This document shows, in pieces, positions 1 to 7,145 of a stretch of 10,352 bases of DNA. The DNA lies in assembly GCA_000715635.1 (NCBI GenBank), contig KL569121.1:78196-88547 (forward strand), read 5' to 3'. A program made the translations under genes and the position numbers. Each line of letters begins with the position of its first letter. Positions within the stretch are counted from its first letter, which is position 1. The notes under the pieces were generated by a model. The model saw nothing but the letters and a program-made list of their open reading frames with translations, had not been told where the DNA came from and searched no databases. Source of the DNA: Streptomyces violaceus (GTDB lineage: Bacteria; Actinomycetota; Actinomycetes; Streptomycetales; Streptomycetaceae).

Positions 1-302
1 TCGGCGGGCAGCTCGGCGATCTCGTCGAGCAGCGGCTGCGGGTCCTCGTGGCGCGTCCACAGGCCCTCGAGGTTCAGCACGCCGAGGCCGCCGAGCTCGC
101 CGATGCGGATGGCGGTGGCCGGGGAGACGACCGAGTCCATGGGGGCGGCCAGGAACGGCAGCTCGAAGCGGTAGGCGTCGATCTGCCAGGCGATCGAGAC
201 CTCCTTCGGGTCCCGCGTACGGCGGCTGGGGACGACGGCGATGTCGTCGAAGGCGTACGCCCGGCGGCCGCGCTTGCCGCGCCCGATCTCGATCTCAGTC
301 AC
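1..302 (-). CDS. guaB3: GuaB3 family IMP dehydrogenase-related protein (N-terminal part, cut by window edge)
   Basis: This is the first 100 residues of a protein of the IMPDH/GMP reductase TIM-barrel superfamily, starting MTEIEIGRGKRGRRAYAFDD. It also shows the early barrel motif AAPMDSVVSPATA, followed by GELGGLGVLNLEGLWT. These match the GuaB3 type, which lacks the long N-terminal arm of true IMP dehydrogenase. Related proteins act on IMP or GMP, but the reaction of actinobacterial GuaB3 is not well settled. The start is a GTG at 300-302. A purine-rich GGGAAAGG stretch lies upstream but is rather far, about 10 nt from the codon. The gene follows guaB on the same strand with a 105-bp gap holding a hairpin, as in other actinobacteria where guaB and guaB3 are adjacent. 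The catalytic cysteine loop lies beyond the window, so activity cannot be judged. Confidence 0.9.
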   Translation of the reverse strand, partial: MTEIEIGRGKRGRRAYAFDDIAVVPSRRTRDPKEVSIAWQIDAYRFELPFLAAPMDSVVSPATAIRIGELGGLGVLNLEGLWTRHEDPQPLLDEIAELPA

Positions 303-362
303 GTCTGTGGCCTTTCCCTGATGCGTTGCAGCGTCTTCCAGTATCGCCGACGGGCATGACGA

Positions 363-392
363 GGGCGGCCCCGGATGCTTCCAGGGCCGCCC
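363..392 (-). terminator. Hairpin downstream of guaB, likely terminator or attenuator
   Basis: GGGCGGCCC (363-371) and GGGCCGCCC (384-392) are perfect 9-bp inverted arms. A short inner GGA/TCC pairing (373-375 with 380-382) extends the stem. It lies 16 bp past the guaB stop and before guaB3. No T-run follows on the minus strand, which is common for Streptomyces terminators. It could end guaB transcription or only reduce read-through into guaB3. Confidence 0.55.
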
Positions 393-393
393 C

Positions 394-405
394 ATCAGGC
401 CTGAT
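394..405. repeat. 12-bp perfect palindrome next to the guaB stop codon
   Basis: ATCAGGCCTGAT is a perfect palindrome lying 2 bp beyond the guaB stop codon and directly beside the 363-392 hairpin. With no loop it could not fold neatly as RNA except with a small open loop. It may be part of the terminator or a protein-binding dyad. Its role is unknown. Confidence 0.4.
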
Positions 406-407
406 GC

Positions 408-1952
<1,545 letters not shown>

Positions 1953-2002
1953 CTAACGGGAAGCGCGGCTGTCTCATTCCACGGTTCCGGCTCGCTCCGG
2001 GC

Positions 2003-2018
2003 TTCGTATGTTCGTACG
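2003..2018. repeat. Imperfect tandem 8-mer upstream of guaB
   Basis: TTCGTATG is followed at once by TTCGTACG in the 150-bp space between the sigma-factor stop and the guaB start. The pair differs at one base. It could be a regulator site for guaB, or chance. No known operator fits both halves. Confidence 0.3.
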
Positions 2019-2060
2019 GAGGCCGCGCACCGCCTGTTCAACCAAGGGCTGCTGAAGGGG

Positions 2061-2738
2061 CTACTGCTCGGCGAGCGCCCGCAGCCGGCTCAGCGCCCGG
2101 TGCTGCGCCACCCGGACCGCGCCGGGTGACATTCCCAACATCTGGCCCGTCTCCTCGGCCGTCAGCCCCACCGCGATGCGCAGCAGCAACAGCTCCCGCT
2201 GGTTCTCGGGCAGGTTGGCCAGGAGCTTCTTGGCCCATTCCGCGTCACTGCTCAGCAGTGCGCGCTCTTCCGGTCCCAGGGAGTCGTCGGGGCGCTCGGG
2301 CATCTCGTCGGAGGGGATGGCCGTCGAGCCGGGGTGGCGCATCGCCGCGCGCTGCAGGTCGGCGACCTTGTGGGCGGCGATGGCGAAGACGAACGCCTCG
2401 AAGGGACGCCCGGTGTCCCGGTAGCGGGGCAGCGCGAGGAGCACCGCCACGCACACCTCCTGGGCGAGGTCCTCGACGAAGTGCCGGGCGTCGCCCGGGA
2501 GACGCGACAGACGGGTGCGGCAGTAGCGCAGCGCCAAGGGGTGGACATGGGCGAGCAGATCGTGCGTGGCCTGCTCGTCCCCGTCGACGGCGCGGTGGAC
2601 GAGCGCGCCGATCGCCCCTTGGGCATTGACCGCCTCGTCGTCGCGCATCGGTCCATGGTGCCTTGCGGCCGTTGGGTCCGCGGCACCGCGCCCGTTGTTG
2701 TGCACCGAAGCGTTATGAGCAGGTGCGCCGGCACTCAT
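2061..2738 (-). CDS. shbA: ECF-like RNA polymerase sigma factor, ShbA/SigD family
   Basis: This 225-residue sigma factor has only regions 2 and 4. Sigma region 2 spans about 60-132, with [20 protein letters not shown] and the DNA-melting stretch [18 protein letters not shown]. An acidic linker follows at about 140-165. Region 4 spans about 170-222, with [17 protein letters not shown] and the helix-turn-helix [20 protein letters not shown]. Its place beside guaB matches M. tuberculosis sigD. The Streptomyces member ShbA is reported to drive hrdB, the principal sigma gene, so this is likely an essential growth sigma. I chose the ATG at 2736-2738 because GGAGG lies 9 nt upstream. The ATG at 2646-2648 (MRDDEAV) has a much poorer site but would keep all of region 2. 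No anti-sigma gene is adjacent, unlike sigD-rsdA in mycobacteria. The symbol rests on family and synteny. Confidence 0.9.
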   Translation of the reverse strand: MSAGAPAHNASVHNNGRGAADPTAARHHGPMRDDEAVNAQGAIGALVHRAVDGDEQATHDLLAHVHPLALRYCRTRLSRLPGDARHFVEDLAQEVCVAVLLALPRYRDTGRPFEAFVFAIAAHKVADLQRAAMRHPGSTAIPSDEMPERPDDSLGPEERALLSSDAEWAKKLLANLPENQRELLLLRIAVGLTAEETGQMLGMSPGAVRVAQHRALSRLRALAEQ

Positions 2739-3162
2739 CCCCTGCGCCCTCCCCTTCCGCTCGACCGACTCGTCCCCGAGGAACTCCACACCCTCAAGGA
2801 TGCGGCATCCGCGGCGAAACAAGCAGCGGGCACCCGGCGGACCCCTGGTCCGACCTCGCCCACCTGGCACTTCGTGCCCTCACTGCGACCACCGCCACAT
2901 GCGCGGCAGCCCTCAGGACCTGCCGTTCGGATCGTCCGGGGGACGGGCGGCCTCGCAGGCACCCTGCCGAGCTGTCGACTCCGCCCGGGGAGGCGGCGCC
3001 CCGCACCGGCGTTGTCGTCGTCGGCCGCATGCTGTCGCACGCGTGCGTACGGCTCGCGCGGGGGCATCCGCATGCCCCCGCTCACCGGCCCGCGCCGGAC
3101 GCCTCGCGCCGGAGCCGACACGATGCCGTCAGTTCCCTGCGACCTGATCCAAACGACAGGCC
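2739..3162. other. 424-bp non-coding gap between bldM and the sigma gene
   Basis: Frames open through this stretch on both strands give low-complexity, Arg/Pro/Gly-rich products with no recognisable domain, so I see no gene. It should hold the promoter and 5' leader of the sigma gene, both reading on the minus strand. It also holds small inverted repeats: GGCAC/GTGCC at 2866-2878 and CCGCC/GGCGG around 2982-2997, plus the strong hairpin listed at 3058-3081. No clear -35/-10 pair stands out. Confidence 0.6.
3058..3081 (-). terminator. 10-bp perfect hairpin downstream of bldM, likely terminator
   Basis: GCGGGGGCAT (3058-3067) and ATGCCCCCGC (3072-3081) pair perfectly around a CCGC loop. The hairpin lies about 80 bp past the bldM stop. 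No T-run follows on the minus strand. It is the best candidate for the end of the bldM transcript, though it could also be a structure in a longer transcript reaching the sigma gene. Confidence 0.6.
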
Positions 3163-3774
3163 CTAGCGCACCAGGCCCCACCGGAAGCCGAGCGCCACGG
3201 CGTGGGCCCGGTCCGAGGCGCCGAGCTTCTTGAACAGGCGCCGGGCGTGCGTCTTGACGGTGTCCTCGGAGAGGAACAGCTCGCGGCCGATCTCCGCGTT
3301 CGAGCGGCCGTGGCTCATGCCTTCGAGGACCTGGATCTCACGCGCCGTGAGCGTGGGCGCGGCGCCCATCTCGGCCGAGCGCAGCCGGCGCGGGGCGAGC
3401 CGCCAGGTCGGATCGGCCAGGGCCTGAGTCACCGTCGCGCGCAGCTCGGCGCGGGAGGCGTCCTTGTGCAGATAACCGCGGGCACCGGCGGCGACCGCGA
3501 GCGCCACGCCGTCCAGATCCTCGGCGACGGTGAGCATGATGATGCGCGCACCGGGGTCGGCGGACAGCAGCCGCCGGACCGTCTCGACGCCGCCCAGACC
3601 GGGCATGCGCACGTCCATCAGAATCAGGTCCGAGCGGTCGGCCCCCCAGCGGCGGAGGACTTCCTCGCCGTTGGCCGCCGTCGTCACGCGCTCTACGCCG
3701 GGCACGGTCGCGACCGCGCGACGGAGCGCCTCTCGGGCAAGCGGGGAGTCGTCGCAGACGAGGACGGAAGTCAT
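3163..3774 (-). CDS. bldM: Developmental response regulator BldM
   Basis: This 203-residue NarL/FixJ-type protein has an N-terminal receiver (about 1-120) and a C-terminal LuxR helix-turn-helix (about 140-203, with LTAREIQVLEGMSHGRSNAEIG and SEDTVKTHARRLFKKLGA). The receiver keeps the acidic pair D8/D9, D54 in LILMDVRMPG, T82 and K104. In S. coelicolor, however, D54 is reported not to be needed, so BldM is treated as an atypical receiver. BldM homodimers activate early developmental genes; BldM-WhiI heterodimers activate late sporulation genes. No sensor kinase gene is near. I chose the ATG at 3772-3774, which has GGAGGG 6-7 nt upstream; the longer frame from 3798 adds eight residues without that site. 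It is divergent from whiD and preceded by a sigma-BldN-type promoter. The sequence is close to what I recall of the S. coelicolor protein. Confidence 0.97.
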   Translation of the reverse strand: MTSVLVCDDSPLAREALRRAVATVPGVERVTTAANGEEVLRRWGADRSDLILMDVRMPGLGGVETVRRLLSADPGARIIMLTVAEDLDGVALAVAAGARGYLHKDASRAELRATVTQALADPTWRLAPRRLRSAEMGAAPTLTAREIQVLEGMSHGRSNAEIGRELFLSEDTVKTHARRLFKKLGASDRAHAVALGFRWGLVR

Positions 3775-3897
3775 GACCGCCCTCCGCAGCTGATGCACGT
3801 CACCTTGAGCCTCCAGGCTGGTACGAAATCGTCACCTGTGCGGTCGACCGACTCGGACGCCCGTCCGAGCGCTTGTTCCTTCAACCGCCTCGCACTC

Positions 3898-3925
3898 TCA
3901 ACGACGGTCACTCGAAAGAGTTACG
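3898..3925 (-). promoter_or_regulatory. Sigma-BldN-type promoter of bldM
   Basis: Read on the minus strand this is CGTAAC (3925-3920), exactly 16 bp, then CGTTGA (3903-3898). This fits the consensus I recall for sigma-BldN promoters, and bldM is a known sigma-BldN target. Transcription should start near 3891, giving a leader of about 117 nt before the bldM ATG. Confidence 0.8.
3907..3924. promoter_or_regulatory. Inverted repeat inside the bldM promoter, possible BldD operator
   Basis: GTCACTC (3907-3913) and GAGTTAC (3918-3924) form a dyad with one mismatch around GAAA. Each arm fits a BldD half-site (TNACNC / GNGTNA), but the halves are 4 bp apart instead of the usual 1 bp. The dyad covers the spacer and overlaps the -35 element, so a bound protein would block the polymerase. 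BldD is known to repress bldM with c-di-GMP as ligand. Assigning this exact dyad to BldD is inference. Confidence 0.45.
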
Positions 3926-3944
3926 GGGTCGGCTGTCATCTTCG

Positions 3945-3957
3945 GCACTCTACGTGA
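3945..3957. promoter_or_regulatory. BldD-box-like sequence upstream of bldM
   Basis: On the minus strand TCACGTAGAGTGC fits the 13-bp pattern TNACNCWGNGTNA at all but two fixed positions (T for C at 6, C for A at 13). It lies about 55-65 bp upstream of the expected bldM start site, between bldM and whiD, so it could act on either gene. Confidence 0.45.
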
Positions 3958-4154
3958 GGGGTCGGACACGGCGCAGACATGCGCAGCAGACCCACCAACT
4001 TTCATCACAACCTATGCCCCATTCAGACCCATTTCTTCCGCTTTGCCAGTGTCTGGAGCTAGATTCGCAATGAGTCATATTTTCATCTCCTTAGATCGTA
4101 GTTGTACGGTCGTAGACACCGGATCCGCCCAAAACGGCAACAAGGGGTCACGTA
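3958..4154 (+). promoter_or_regulatory. whiD upstream region
   Basis: This non-coding stretch must hold the whiD promoter and is more AT-rich than its surroundings. CAGACCCA occurs twice, at 3987-3994 and 4024-4031. TAGATT (4060-4065) and TAGATC (4092-4097) resemble -10 boxes, but neither has a good -35 at the right distance. The promoters may therefore need a developmental sigma factor or an activator. I could not fix a start site. Confidence 0.45.
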
Positions 4155-4484
4155 ATGGCAGATTTCTCCCGCCTTCCCGGACCGAACGCGGACCTGTGGG
4201 ACTGGCAGCTGCTGGCTGCCTGTCGCGGGGTGGACAGCTCGCTCTTCTTCCATCCGGAGGGCGAGCGCGGTGCGGCTCGGAGTGCTCGCGAGAACTCGGC
4301 CAAAGAGGTCTGCATGAGGTGCCCGGTACGCGCCGAGTGCGCCGCTCACGCGCTGGCGGTGCGTGAGCCGTACGGCGTGTGGGGCGGGCTGACCGAGGAC
4401 GAGCGCGAAGAGCTCATGGGGCGGGCGCGCAACCGGCTGGTGTCGGCGTCGGCACCGGGCGGGCACACCGCCTCGCACCATTGA
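4155..4484 (+). CDS. whiD: WhiB-family iron-sulfur regulator WhiD
   Basis: This 109-residue WhiB-like protein binds a [4Fe-4S] cluster through four cysteines, C23, C53, C56 and C62, in the spacing Cys-X29-Cys-X2-Cys-X5-Cys. The turn motif GVWGG (74-78) follows, then a basic C-terminal tail (GRARNRL) for DNA contact. WhiB-like proteins bind region 4 of the principal sigma factor, and the cluster reacts with O2 and NO. WhiD is needed late in Streptomyces sporulation for spore maturation. The start MADFSRLPGPNADLWDWQ and gene order (next to bldM; whiB3 in the M. tuberculosis cluster) support the name. AAGGGG lies 7 nt before the ATG at 4155. The gene ends just before a palindromic hairpin and converges on a LysR gene. 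Confidence 0.96.
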   Translation: MADFSRLPGPNADLWDWQLLAACRGVDSSLFFHPEGERGAARSARENSAKEVCMRCPVRAECAAHALAVREPYGVWGGLTEDEREELMGRARNRLVSASAPGGHTASHH

Positions 4485-4502
4485 AATAACGTTTCTGCGA
4501 AC

Positions 4503-4520
4503 GGCACGCGCACGCGTGCC
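4503..4520. terminator. Palindromic hairpin between convergent whiD and the LysR gene
   Basis: GGCACGCG (4503-4510) and CGCGTGCC (4513-4520) pair perfectly around CA; the real loop would be a few bases larger. CTTGGTTTTC follows on the plus strand, so it fits a whiD terminator best, but it could stop both genes. It starts 19 bp after the whiD stop and ends 12 bp before the LysR stop. Confidence 0.7.
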
Positions 4521-4531
4521 CTTGGTTTTCG

Positions 4532-5428
4532 CTAGCGGACGGCCGCCCGCGCCAGCTGGTCGAGCGTCGCCGACACCGCCGGGACCTGTGCGAGGTCGGG
4601 CAGGGTGAGCGCGACGATCTCCCGCCGCACCGCCGGTTCCAGCGTCACGGTGCGTACACCCCGGGGCCGTACCGACTCGACGGCCAGCTGGGGCAGAACG
4701 GCCACGCCCAGTCCGGCGCCGACCAGGCCGACGACCGCCGGATAGTCGTCGGTGGCGAAGTCGATGCGAGGCGTGAAGCCGGCCGCCGCGCACACCTCGG
4801 CCAACTGGCCGCGACAGCGCGGGCAGCCCGCGATCCACGGCTCCTGCGCGAGCTCGCCGATGGCGACGGACCGCGCGCCCGCGAGCCGGTGCCGCTCCGG
4901 CACGAGGGCGACGAGCCGGTCGGACAGCAGCGGCCGTACGACGAGGTCGTCCCACTCCTCGGCGCCCGCCGCGCCCTCGTAGCGGAAGGCGAGCGCCACG
5001 TCGCAGTCCCCCTCGCGCAGCAGGCCGACCGATGCGGGCGGCTCGGCCTCCTCCAGGGAGACCCGGGTGCCGGGGTGTGCCGCGCGCAGCGCGGCGAGGG
5101 CCGTCGGTACGAGCGTGGAGCTGCCGCTGGGGAAGGAGACGAGCCGGACCCGGCCCGCGCGCAGCCCGGCGATGGCGGCGACCTCCTCCTCCGCGGCCGT
5201 GAGCCCGGCGAGGATCCCGGCGGCGTGCCGCACCAGCGCCTCACCTGCCTGGGTCAGGCGCATCTCGCGCCCGGTGCGAATGAGAAGGGGGGTGCCGACG
5301 GAGGTTTCCAGTGCCTTCATCTGCTGGCTGACGGCGGGCTGGGTGCAGCCCAGTTCACGTCCCGCGGCGGAGAAGGAACCGGTGGCGGCGACGGCGCGCA
5401 GTACGCGGAGATGACGAGCTTCGATCAC
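4532..5428 (-). CDS. LysR-family transcriptional regulator
   Basis: This 298-residue regulator has the usual LysR layout. The winged helix-turn-helix lies at about 3-62 (LRVLRAVAATGSFSAAGREL then CTQPAVSQQMKALE). A linker helix follows, then a periplasmic-binding-protein-like effector domain from about 90 onward. LysR proteins usually control a divergent neighbour and themselves with a small-molecule ligand; here the neighbour is the MOSC gene, 81 bp away. A CxxC pair (GCPRCRG) in the effector half is unusual and could sense redox state or metal. The only start that fits the family is the GTG at 5426-5428. No Shine-Dalgarno is spaced for it, but TATTCT lies 6 nt upstream, so the message may be leaderless. 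The open frame continues upstream to 6127, but that part is antisense to the MOSC gene and is not protein. Confidence 0.92.
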   Translation of the reverse strand: MIEARHLRVLRAVAATGSFSAAGRELGCTQPAVSQQMKALETSVGTPLLIRTGREMRLTQAGEALVRHAAGILAGLTAAEEEVAAIAGLRAGRVRLVSFPSGSSTLVPTALAALRAAHPGTRVSLEEAEPPASVGLLREGDCDVALAFRYEGAAGAEEWDDLVVRPLLSDRLVALVPERHRLAGARSVAIGELAQEPWIAGCPRCRGQLAEVCAAAGFTPRIDFATDDYPAVVGLVGAGLGVAVLPQLAVESVRPRGVRTVTLEPAVRREIVALTLPDLAQVPAVSATLDQLARAAVR

Positions 5429-5434
5429 CCTTCG

Positions 5435-5440
5435 AGAATA
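5435..5440 (-). promoter_or_regulatory. -10-like box directly before the LysR start
   Basis: TATTCT on the minus strand ends 6 nt before the GTG start. With transcription starting at the GTG, the mRNA would be leaderless. No convincing -35 is visible, so confidence is modest. Confidence 0.4.
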
Positions 5441-5479
5441 AGCGACCCTTTGATGTCGATGCGAATAATGCGTCGACGC
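5436..5479. promoter_or_regulatory. LysR-MOSC intergenic repeats, candidate operator
   Basis: GAATAAGCG (5436-5444) recurs as GAATAATGCG (5463-5472), 27 bp away. The second copy runs into the perfect palindrome GCGTCGACGC (5470-5479). Such spacing, between a LysR gene and its divergent neighbour, suits a LysR regulatory and activation site pair. The palindrome overlaps the proposed MOSC -35 box. I did not find a clean T-N11-A dyad. Confidence 0.35.
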
Positions 5480-5502
5480 TTTGGGGCCCGATCCCTTACC
5501 GT
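5473..5502 (+). promoter_or_regulatory. Promoter of the MOSC gene, leaderless type
   Basis: TCGACG (5473-5478), 18 bp, then TACCGT (5497-5502). The -10 box ends 7 nt before the ATG at 5510, so transcription should start at or near the start codon. No Shine-Dalgarno lies between them. Confidence 0.45.
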
Positions 5503-5509
5503 GCGATGC

Positions 5510-6178
5510 ATGAAGCTTCTGTCTGTGAATCTGGGCCGTGCCAAGGCTGTGCCGTACACGGACAACCCGGAGGGCGTGACCGGGATCGACAAGCGGCCGG
5601 TGGACGGATCCGTGCGGGTGTCGGCGCCCGGCCCCAAGGGCATCGGCGGGAGCGGGCTGGCCGGGGACGCGGTGTGCAAGCTGGAGCACCACGGCGGCGA
5701 CGACCAGGCGGTGTACGCGATGGCGCGCGAGGACCTGGACGAGTGGGAGCGTGAGCTGGGCCGGACGCTGGCCGACGGGGCGTTCGGCGAGAACCTCACG
5801 ACCCAGGGTCTCGACGTGTCCGGCGCGCGGATCGGCGAGCGCTGGCGCATCGGGCCCGAGGTGGTGCTGGAGATCACCTCCGGGCGGATCCCGTGCCGCA
5901 CGTTCCAGGGCCATCTGGAGGAGAAGAGCTGGGTGAAGCGATTCACGCAGCGGGGCGCGCCGGGGGCGTATCTGCGGGTGATCGAGCCCGGTGCGATTCG
6001 GGCGGGCGACGCCGTCGAGATCGTGCACCGGCCGGACCACGAGGTGACCGTGGCCCTGCAGTTCCGGGCGGTGACCACCGAGCGGACGCTGCTGCCGCGC
6101 CTGCTGGCGGCGGGCGAGGCGCTGCACCCGGAGGTGCTGCGGATCGCGCGGGAGTACGCGGAGAAGTACGGGACCTGA
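5510..6178 (+). CDS. YiiM-like MOSC domain protein
   Basis: This 222-residue protein has a MOSC beta-barrel (about 30-165) with the motif KLEHHGGDDQAVYAMAREDL (57-76), then GAFGENLTT (90-98). The conserved cysteine is Cys129 in GRIPCRTFQGHL. A C-terminal helical extension (about 170-222) is like that of E. coli YiiM. MOSC domains handle sulfur from molybdenum-cofactor sulfurases or bind the cofactor. YiiM-type proteins reduce N-hydroxylated bases such as 6-hydroxylaminopurine using molybdenum cofactor. The substrate here is unknown; detoxification of N-hydroxylated compounds is a reasonable guess. No reductase partner is next to it. The ATG at 5510 fits the family N-terminus (MKLLSVNLGR). No ribosome site is visible, and the -10 box 7 nt away suggests a leaderless message. 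Confidence 0.92.
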   Translation: MKLLSVNLGRAKAVPYTDNPEGVTGIDKRPVDGSVRVSAPGPKGIGGSGLAGDAVCKLEHHGGDDQAVYAMAREDLDEWERELGRTLADGAFGENLTTQGLDVSGARIGERWRIGPEVVLEITSGRIPCRTFQGHLEEKSWVKRFTQRGAPGAYLRVIEPGAIRAGDAVEIVHRPDHEVTVALQFRAVTTERTLLPRLLAAGEALHPEVLRIAREYAEKYGT

Positions 6179-6260
6179 CGGCCGCTCACCGCGCCGGTCT
6201 CCACCGACCCTTCACCTGGAAAGGCCCTGCTCGGAAGCGGACGCACCCAGTCCGGGTCAC

Positions 6261-6266
6261 TAACCT
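6261..6266 (+). promoter_or_regulatory. -10-like box directly before the SDR start
   Basis: TAACCT ends 6 nt before the ATG at 6273, placing the expected start site on the start codon. The -35 region (GGACGC-like, about 6239-6244) is weak. There is no Shine-Dalgarno in the 40 bp upstream. Confidence 0.45.
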
Positions 6267-6272
6267 TCTGCC

Positions 6273-7046
6273 ATGACAACGGCTCTGATTACGGGATCGA
6301 CGGCAGGCATCGGGGCCGCGTTCGCGCGGCGACTGGCGGCCGACGGGCACAACCTGGTGCTGGTGGCCCGCGACACCAAGCGGCTCAGGGAACAGGCGAC
6401 CGAGCTGCACGACGGGCACGGCATCGAGGCGGAGGTGCTGACGGCCGACCTGGCGCAGGACAAGGGCATCGAGGCGGTGGCCGGCCGGCTGGGCGACCGC
6501 AAGAACCCCGTCGACCTCCTGGTCAACAACGCCGGATTCGGCAACAAGGGCCGCTATCTCGACGTCTCCATGGCCGATGAGCTGCGGATGCTCAAGGTGC
6601 ACTGCGAGGCGGTGCTGCGGCTGACGTCGGCGGCGACCGAGGGCATGCGGGAGCGCGGCCGGGGCGGCGTCGTCAATGTCGCGTCGGTCGCCGCGTTCGT
6701 CCCGCGGGGCACCTACGGCGCGTCCAAGGCCTGGGTCGTGCAGTTCACGCAGGGCGCGGCGCGCGACCTGGCCGGCAGCGGCGTACGGCTGATGGCGCTC
6801 TGCCCCGGTTTCGTGCGCACGGAGTTCCACGACCGGGCCGGCATGGGGACGGACAACATCCCGAGCTGGATGTGGCTCGACGCGGACAAGCTGGTGGCGG
6901 CGGCACTGCACGACCTGGCCCGGGGCAAGACGCTGTCGATCCCGGACCCGCGGTACAAGGCGCTGATGGGGGCGGCGAAGCTGGTGCCCAGAGGGATGCT
7001 CGGGGCGGTTTCGTCCAGGACGGGGCGGAAGTACGGACCGCAGTAG
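6273..7046 (+). CDS. Short-chain dehydrogenase/reductase
   Basis: This 257-residue classical SDR has a Rossmann fold with cofactor motif TGSTAGIG (7-14). ARD at 32-34, with basic residues just after, suggests NADP(H). NNAG is at 85-88. The catalytic set is N (about 110 region), S138 in VNVASVAAF, Y148 and K152 in TYGASK. The CPGFVRTEF motif follows in the substrate half. The C-terminal tail RTGRKYGPQ is basic. This subgroup resembles DltE/YqjQ-like oxidoreductases; the substrate cannot be read from sequence. It follows the MOSC gene by 94 bp with its own -10-like box and no ribosome site. It may therefore be transcribed separately as a leaderless message rather than within an operon. Confidence 0.93.
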   Translation: MTTALITGSTAGIGAAFARRLAADGHNLVLVARDTKRLREQATELHDGHGIEAEVLTADLAQDKGIEAVAGRLGDRKNPVDLLVNNAGFGNKGRYLDVSMADELRMLKVHCEAVLRLTSAATEGMRERGRGGVVNVASVAAFVPRGTYGASKAWVVQFTQGAARDLAGSGVRLMALCPGFVRTEFHDRAGMGTDNIPSWMWLDADKLVAAALHDLARGKTLSIPDPRYKALMGAAKLVPRGMLGAVSSRTGRKYGPQ

Positions 7047-7053
7047 GGGAGAA

Positions 7054-7068
7054 CGGCCGGTCCGGCCG
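7054..7068 (+). terminator. Hairpin after the SDR stop
   Basis: CGGCCGG (7054-7060) and CCGGCCG (7062-7068) pair perfectly, beginning 8 bp after the SDR stop. There is no T-run. It could end the SDR transcript or reduce read-through into the SnoaL-like gene. A second small repeat, GAGCTG/CAGCTC (7101-7114), lies closer to that gene. Confidence 0.4.
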
Positions 7069-7145
7069 GGAGGCACCCGGGCGCCCAGCTTGGGATGATG
7101 GAGCTGTTCAGCTCAGCCGGACCCAGGGGGGCCGGAGGCGAGGCC

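Noticed and set aside
2001..2020. LexA/SOS box upstream of guaB
   Set aside because: Only one half (GTATGTTCG) fits the actinobacterial SOS box; the other half does not pair with it.
2735..3181. 148-codon minus-strand open frame between bldM and the sigma gene
   Set aside because: It is low complexity, overlaps the bldM end and sigma start in another frame, and has no recognisable domain.
3775..3798. Longer bldM start at 3798
   Set aside because: The internal ATG at 3774 has the GGAGGG site and matches the remembered family N-terminus MTSVLVCDDSP.
4043..4097. Ordinary principal-sigma promoter for whiD
   Set aside because: The -10-like boxes lack a -35 at 16-19 bp, so I did not call a promoter.
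5429..6127. Upstream extension of the LysR open frame
   Set aside because: It lies antisense to the MOSC gene and precedes the conserved LysR start; no family member has this extension.
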